Source: Allopusillimonas sp048270225
GTDB lineage: Bacteria; Pseudomonadota; Gammaproteobacteria; Burkholderiales; Burkholderiaceae_B
DNA length: 64,000 bases
Reading direction: 5' to 3'
Assembly (NCBI GenBank): GCA_048270225.1
Contig: JBLWTG010000004.1
Location: 1 to 64,000, forward strand
Below, piece by piece: positions 60,693-64,000 of the stretch (the first letter of the stretch is position 1; each line of letters starts with the position of its first letter). The notes under the pieces were generated by a model that did no database searches, was not told the DNA's origin, and worked only from the letters and a program-made list of their open reading frames with translations. Both the position numbers and the translations under genes were made by a program.

Positions 60693-61703
60693 TCAGTGAC
60701 CTCCTCCGATCTGCGCAAAGGCGCGGAATATGGCCAGGAAGCCTACGCCTCCCGTTACGATCAGCAGGGCGGGCATCAATGTCAGCACCATGACGCCCGT
60801 CATTTTTACGGTGAGTTTGCCTATGGTTTCCTTCAGATCCAGCTTGCGCTGCTCGCGCAGCCTCTCGCTGAACTGCTGCAGCGGCTGCTGTACTGCGCCG
60901 CCATGCTGGTCCACCTGGGAAATCAGCCGGCAGATGGCCGAAAGGTCTTCGTTGCCGAAGCCATTGGCAATGCGCGAGAGCGACTGTTCGCGTGTGCGGC
61001 CGCGGGCGTACTGTTCGACGGCCAGGGCCAGCTCGCTGGCCAGCACCGGCATGACATCCCTGAACTCATGCACCACAACATGCATGCTCTGGTCTATGGA
61101 CAGGCCCACGCCCTGCAGCAGGCGCAGCAGGTCAATGAACAAAGGCAGCTCTTCGGCCGCCGCCAGCCGGCGCGCCTTGGCGCGGCGTGCCACCAGCCAC
61201 TTGGGCAGCAGCCAGCCCAGCGCAAAGCCGGCGAACAGCAGTACAAAAATGCCCAGCATTTCGCTGCCCAGAAACTTGAAGCGGCCTGTCCACAGCAGGG
61301 CGATGGCCGGCAGTCCGAGCCCAAGCACTGCGCGGGAAAACATGAACAGCGCGCGTGCGCGCGGCATGTCCGAGTAGCCTGCGGATTCAATCAGCTCGCG
61401 GTCTTCGGCTGCCAGCAGCAGGTTGCCATAGCGACCCGTACCCCAGCGCGTGCCCAGCGCGGCTGCCGTGCCCATCGCATCCTGCAATGCGCCGCGATGC
61501 TCCGCCTCGGCGTCCGTTGTGGGCTGTCCGTCGCGGGCGTTGCGGGTATCCAGCGCCTGGTCCATGGCATGCTGGCTTTTGCTCTGCCGGAAAGCCCGGG
61601 CCAGCGTGGCGGCGCCGACCAGCAGCAGCGCGATCGCCACCAGCGCTACGGCGGCGGCGATCAATGTTTGCGTGGTCAGAGTCTGTATCCAGGTCATATG
61701 CAT
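60693..61703 (-). CDS. tadC: Flp pilus inner-membrane protein TadC
   Basis: Type II secretion F-domain protein, 336 aa, one of two inner-membrane platform proteins of the Tad machine. Membrane segments at about 15-35, 120-165 and 300-330 flank the cytoplasmic GspF domain (ELPLFIDLLRLLQGVGLSIDQSMHVV, LREQRKLDLKETIGKLTVKM). It lies downstream of tadB with 7 nt between. Confidence 0.93.
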   Translation of the reverse strand: MHMTWIQTLTTQTLIAAAVALVAIALLLVGAATLARAFRQSKSQHAMDQALDTRNARDGQPTTDAEAEHRGALQDAMGTAAALGTRWGTGRYGNLLLAAEDRELIESAGYSDMPRARALFMFSRAVLGLGLPAIALLWTGRFKFLGSEMLGIFVLLFAGFALGWLLPKWLVARRAKARRLAAAEELPLFIDLLRLLQGVGLSIDQSMHVVVHEFRDVMPVLASELALAVEQYARGRTREQSLSRIANGFGNEDLSAICRLISQVDQHGGAVQQPLQQFSERLREQRKLDLKETIGKLTVKMTGVMVLTLMPALLIVTGGVGFLAIFRAFAQIGGGH

Positions 61704-61710
61704 GCGCTCC

Positions 61711-62649
61711 TTAACTCAGCTTGGCCATGCGGTACAGCACATAGGAGCCCAGTATTTGCAGGCAGGCGGCGCCCACCAGCAGTTTCCATCCCATGGGGTC
61801 GTGCCACATCCCCATGAACAGCGCGTTGTTGAACATGATGATGAAGCAGGCAATGCACAGAGGCAGCAGCGAGAGTATCCAGGCCGACAGCCGCACCTCG
61901 GCCGATAGGGCGACCAGTTCGCGGCGCGCCTGCGTCAGGTCGCGCATGAAAGCCGCCATGCGTTCCAGCACGTGGTCGCTGCGCCCGCCAAAGCGTATGG
62001 CCACGCCTACAATCGCAGCCACCAGGAAAAGCTCGTGCAGGCCATACATACGCGCAGTCTGCCGCAGGGCTGCATCCAGCTCCTGTCCGCCGCGGTGCAT
62101 GCGGTTCGCCCGTTCAATGATTTCCAGCAGCGGGTCGTCGATCTTGCCAGTGGCGCTCTGGAAGGCGGACGCCAGGCTGTTGCCTATGGTCATCAGGCGT
62201 ACCACGGCATCCAGAAAGTCCGGCAGTTGTTCGACGGATTTGCGGTGCCGGCGGTCGGCCCTGACCCAGATCCGGAACAGGCCCAGGGCCAGTCCCATGA
62301 CCACGATGGCGCCTGCGGCCCAGGGACCGAGCAGCAGTCCACCGGCCACGGCCAGCGCTACCGGTATGCCAACGAGCCGGCCATAGAAGCCGGAGGTGGG
62401 AGAAATGCCGGCGCGCAGCAGCAGGCTGCTCCAGTTTGCGGGGCCACCGCGCCAGACATTGGTGTCCTGGCCTTCGGGCAGCCCCAGCGAGGCGACCTTC
62501 ATATAGGCGGCCGTGCGCTGGTCGATCTGGCGCGCGACAAAGCGCTGCGTCGTCAGGCGCGCCGCCCGGCGGTTGGCTTGCATCCACAGCATGACGCCGC
62601 CCAGCAACAGCAGCAGTGCGACAGCCAGGAGGACGAGCACTGTCGCCAT
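61711..62649 (-). CDS. tadB: Flp pilus inner-membrane protein TadB
   Basis: Partner of TadC with the same F-domain, 312 aa. An N-terminal membrane segment at about 2-22, a pair at about 90-130, the conserved LPDFLDAVVRLMTIGNSLASAF in the cytoplasmic domain, and C-terminal segments. The start at 62649 overlaps the tadA stop by 1 nt (TAATG). Confidence 0.93.
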   Translation of the reverse strand: MATVLVLLAVALLLLLGGVMLWMQANRRAARLTTQRFVARQIDQRTAAYMKVASLGLPEGQDTNVWRGGPANWSSLLLRAGISPTSGFYGRLVGIPVALAVAGGLLLGPWAAGAIVVMGLALGLFRIWVRADRRHRKSVEQLPDFLDAVVRLMTIGNSLASAFQSATGKIDDPLLEIIERANRMHRGGQELDAALRQTARMYGLHELFLVAAIVGVAIRFGGRSDHVLERMAAFMRDLTQARRELVALSAEVRLSAWILSLLPLCIACFIIMFNNALFMGMWHDPMGWKLLVGAACLQILGSYVLYRMAKLS

Positions 62650-64000
62650 TACCGCCTCCTGCCCCAGAAGCCTACGCCGCCGCCTTCGGGCGGCGTAGGC
62701 TGCTCCTTGGCCAACGCCTGTGCCTGCGCCAGGTTGCTCCACTCCTCGCGCAGGCGCGCGAGTTTGGGGGTGTGCGGATGTATGCCCAGGCTGCGCCAGC
62801 GGTCCAGCTCCTTGCCGGTGTCATCCACGACGGCATCGTAGCGGTACAGCTCCTGGGTAGAAATCACGTTATCGCCCATGCCGGTGACTTCGGTGATGGA
62901 CAGGATGCGGCGCTTGCCGTTGGACAGGCGTCCGATCTGAACAATGAAATCCAGCGCGCTGGCAATCTGGCGCCGCAGGCTGTCTTCGCTGCCCTGGTAG
63001 CCGGCAAAGCCGGCCAGCATTTCGATGCGGTACAGACATTCGCGCGGCGAGTTGGCGTGTATCGTGGTCATGGATCCCTCATGGCCGGTGTTCATGGCCT
63101 GCAGCATGTCCATGACCTCGGCGCTGCGCACTTCGCCCACCACCACGCGGTCGGGCCGCATGCGCAGGCTGTTGCGGATCAGATCGCGGATGGACACCTG
63201 ACCGGCGCCGTCATAGCCGCCCTGGCGCGACTCCAGCCGCACCACATGGGGGTGGTTCAGCGACAGTTCGGCCGTGTCTTCCACGGTGACGATGCGTTCG
63301 GTCTCCGGAATGAAAAAGGCCATGGCGTTGAGCAGCGACGTCTTGCCGGAGCTGGTGCCGCCGGACACGATGATGTTGCAGCGGTTGAGCACGGCGGCTT
63401 CAAGCAGGCGATAGATTTCTTCGTTATAGGTACCTAGCTCCAGCAGATCCGTGGGCTTGAGCGGGTCTTGCCGGAATTTCCGGATCGATACCATCGGGCC
63501 GTCCACGGCCAGCGGTTCAATGATGACATTGAGCCGCCCGCCGTCGGGCAGGCGCGCGTCGACCATGGGCGTGGACTCATCCAGCCGGCGCCCCAGTGGC
63601 GCCAGAATGCGGCGCACGATACGCAGAATGTGCTGGTTGTCCGAGAAGCGTATGGGTTCGCGCGAGAGCACGCCGTGGCGCGACACGAATACGTTGTCAA
63701 AGCCATTGACCAGAATATCTTCCACTGTGGGGTCGGCCAGCAGGTCTTCCAGCGGGCCCAGGCCGGCCAGCTCCTTGGTCAGACTGACCGATACCTGCAG
63801 GACTTCCGATTCGTTGATGGGGACGCGCTGGTGGCGCACGAAGCCGGCGACTTCGATCTCCACGAACTCCTGTATCGCCTGGCGCGACCAGCGCCCGAAT
63901 TCGGCGCCGAGTTCTTCTATGCGCGACAGCAAATGCTCGTACGCAGCGCTCTTGATATCCTGAAAGCGCTGCGTGCCGGCAAAGCCGTCATCGCCAAACT
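62649..64000 (-). CDS. tadA: Flp pilus assembly ATPase TadA/CpaF (5' part outside window)
   Basis: Hexameric secretion ATPase that powers Flp pilus assembly. Walker A GGTSSGKTS, Asp box TVEDTAELSL, Walker B region LRMRPDRVVVGEVRSAE and the His-box GHEGSMTTIHANSPRECL are intact. No true start lies in the window: translation continues in frame upstream of 63932 as GTQRFQDIKSAAYEHL to base 64000, so the N-terminus is missing here. A C-terminal Pro/Gly-rich tail ends in GFWGRRR. Confidence 0.95.
   Translation of the reverse strand, partial: FGDDGFAGTQRFQDIKSAAYEHLLSRIEELGAEFGRWSRQAIQEFVEIEVAGFVRHQRVPINESEVLQVSVSLTKELAGLGPLEDLLADPTVEDILVNGFDNVFVSRHGVLSREPIRFSDNQHILRIVRRILAPLGRRLDESTPMVDARLPDGGRLNVIIEPLAVDGPMVSIRKFRQDPLKPTDLLELGTYNEEIYRLLEAAVLNRCNIIVSGGTSSGKTSLLNAMAFFIPETERIVTVEDTAELSLNHPHVVRLESRQGGYDGAGQVSIRDLIRNSLRMRPDRVVVGEVRSAEVMDMLQAMNTGHEGSMTTIHANSPRECLYRIEMLAGFAGYQGSEDSLRRQIASALDFIVQIGRLSNGKRRILSITEVTGMGDNVISTQELYRYDAVVDDTGKELDRWRSLGIHPHTPKLARLREEWSNLAQAQALAKEQPTPPEGGGVGFWGRRR

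Overview
The window is high-GC chromosomal DNA that fits a betaproteobacterium of the order Burkholderiales, most likely family Alcaligenaceae (Bordetella/Achromobacter-like). The reasons are a fused MurE-MurF ligase, the gene order ftsZ-lpxC-(DUF721)-M23 peptidase-secA, Alcaligenaceae-like protein sequences, and widespread 1- and 4-nt stop/start overlaps. This placement rests on recognised families and gene order, not on a database search. I see no prophage, insertion sequence or CRISPR array.

Layout. 1-6.1 kb: a damaged LysR regulator, a small membrane protein, a SWIB-domain protein, an M20 amidohydrolase, dihydroorotase (pyrC) and the ABC-F protein Uup. 6.27-6.68 kb: the RNase P RNA gene. 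6.87-24.1 kb: a complete division and cell wall (dcw) cluster, mraZ-rsmH-ftsL-ftsI-murEF-mraY-murD-ftsW-murG-murC-ddlB-ftsQ-ftsA-ftsZ, behind one clear promoter that overlaps an array of MraZ boxes. 24.4-29.8 kb: lpxC, a convergent DciA-like (DUF721) gene, an exported M23 peptidase where E. coli has secM, and secA with a structured leader lacking an obvious Shine-Dalgarno sequence. 29.9-34.0 kb, minus strand: MgtE, a YciA-type thioesterase, a second M20 amidohydrolase and SuhB. 34.1-39.3 kb: mnmC, a glycoside hydrolase family 31 protein with an altered active site, a metallophosphoesterase, and tRNA-Lys with its terminator. 39.5-44.7 kb: two amino-acid ABC transporters, metNIQ (methionine) and glnHPQ (glutamine). 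44.7-52.3 kb: a coiled-coil membrane protein, murU and amgK (cell wall sugar salvage), and divergently lptD-surA-rsmA (outer-membrane biogenesis). 52.4-54.9 kb: molybdenum cofactor genes moaD-moaE-moaB-moeA. 54.9-64 kb, minus strand: a DUF2968 lipoprotein, a sigma-54 activator, and a tad (Flp pilus) cluster tadA-tadB-tadC-tadD-DUF3613-tadG that runs off the right edge.

The genes form an envelope-centred neighbourhood. It holds de novo peptidoglycan synthesis (mur/fts/ddl), recycling input (AmgK/MurU), lipid A synthesis (LpxC), LPS export (LptD), outer-membrane protein folding (SurA), protein export (SecA) and a surface pilus system (Tad). The most unusual signals are a TadG-like gene whose last ~1.6 kb is AT-rich against a GC-rich 5' end and flanks, a GH31 protein that seems to lack its acid/base Asp, a GlnP with an extra pair of hydrophobic segments behind a tandem-hairpin leader, and the structured secA leader.
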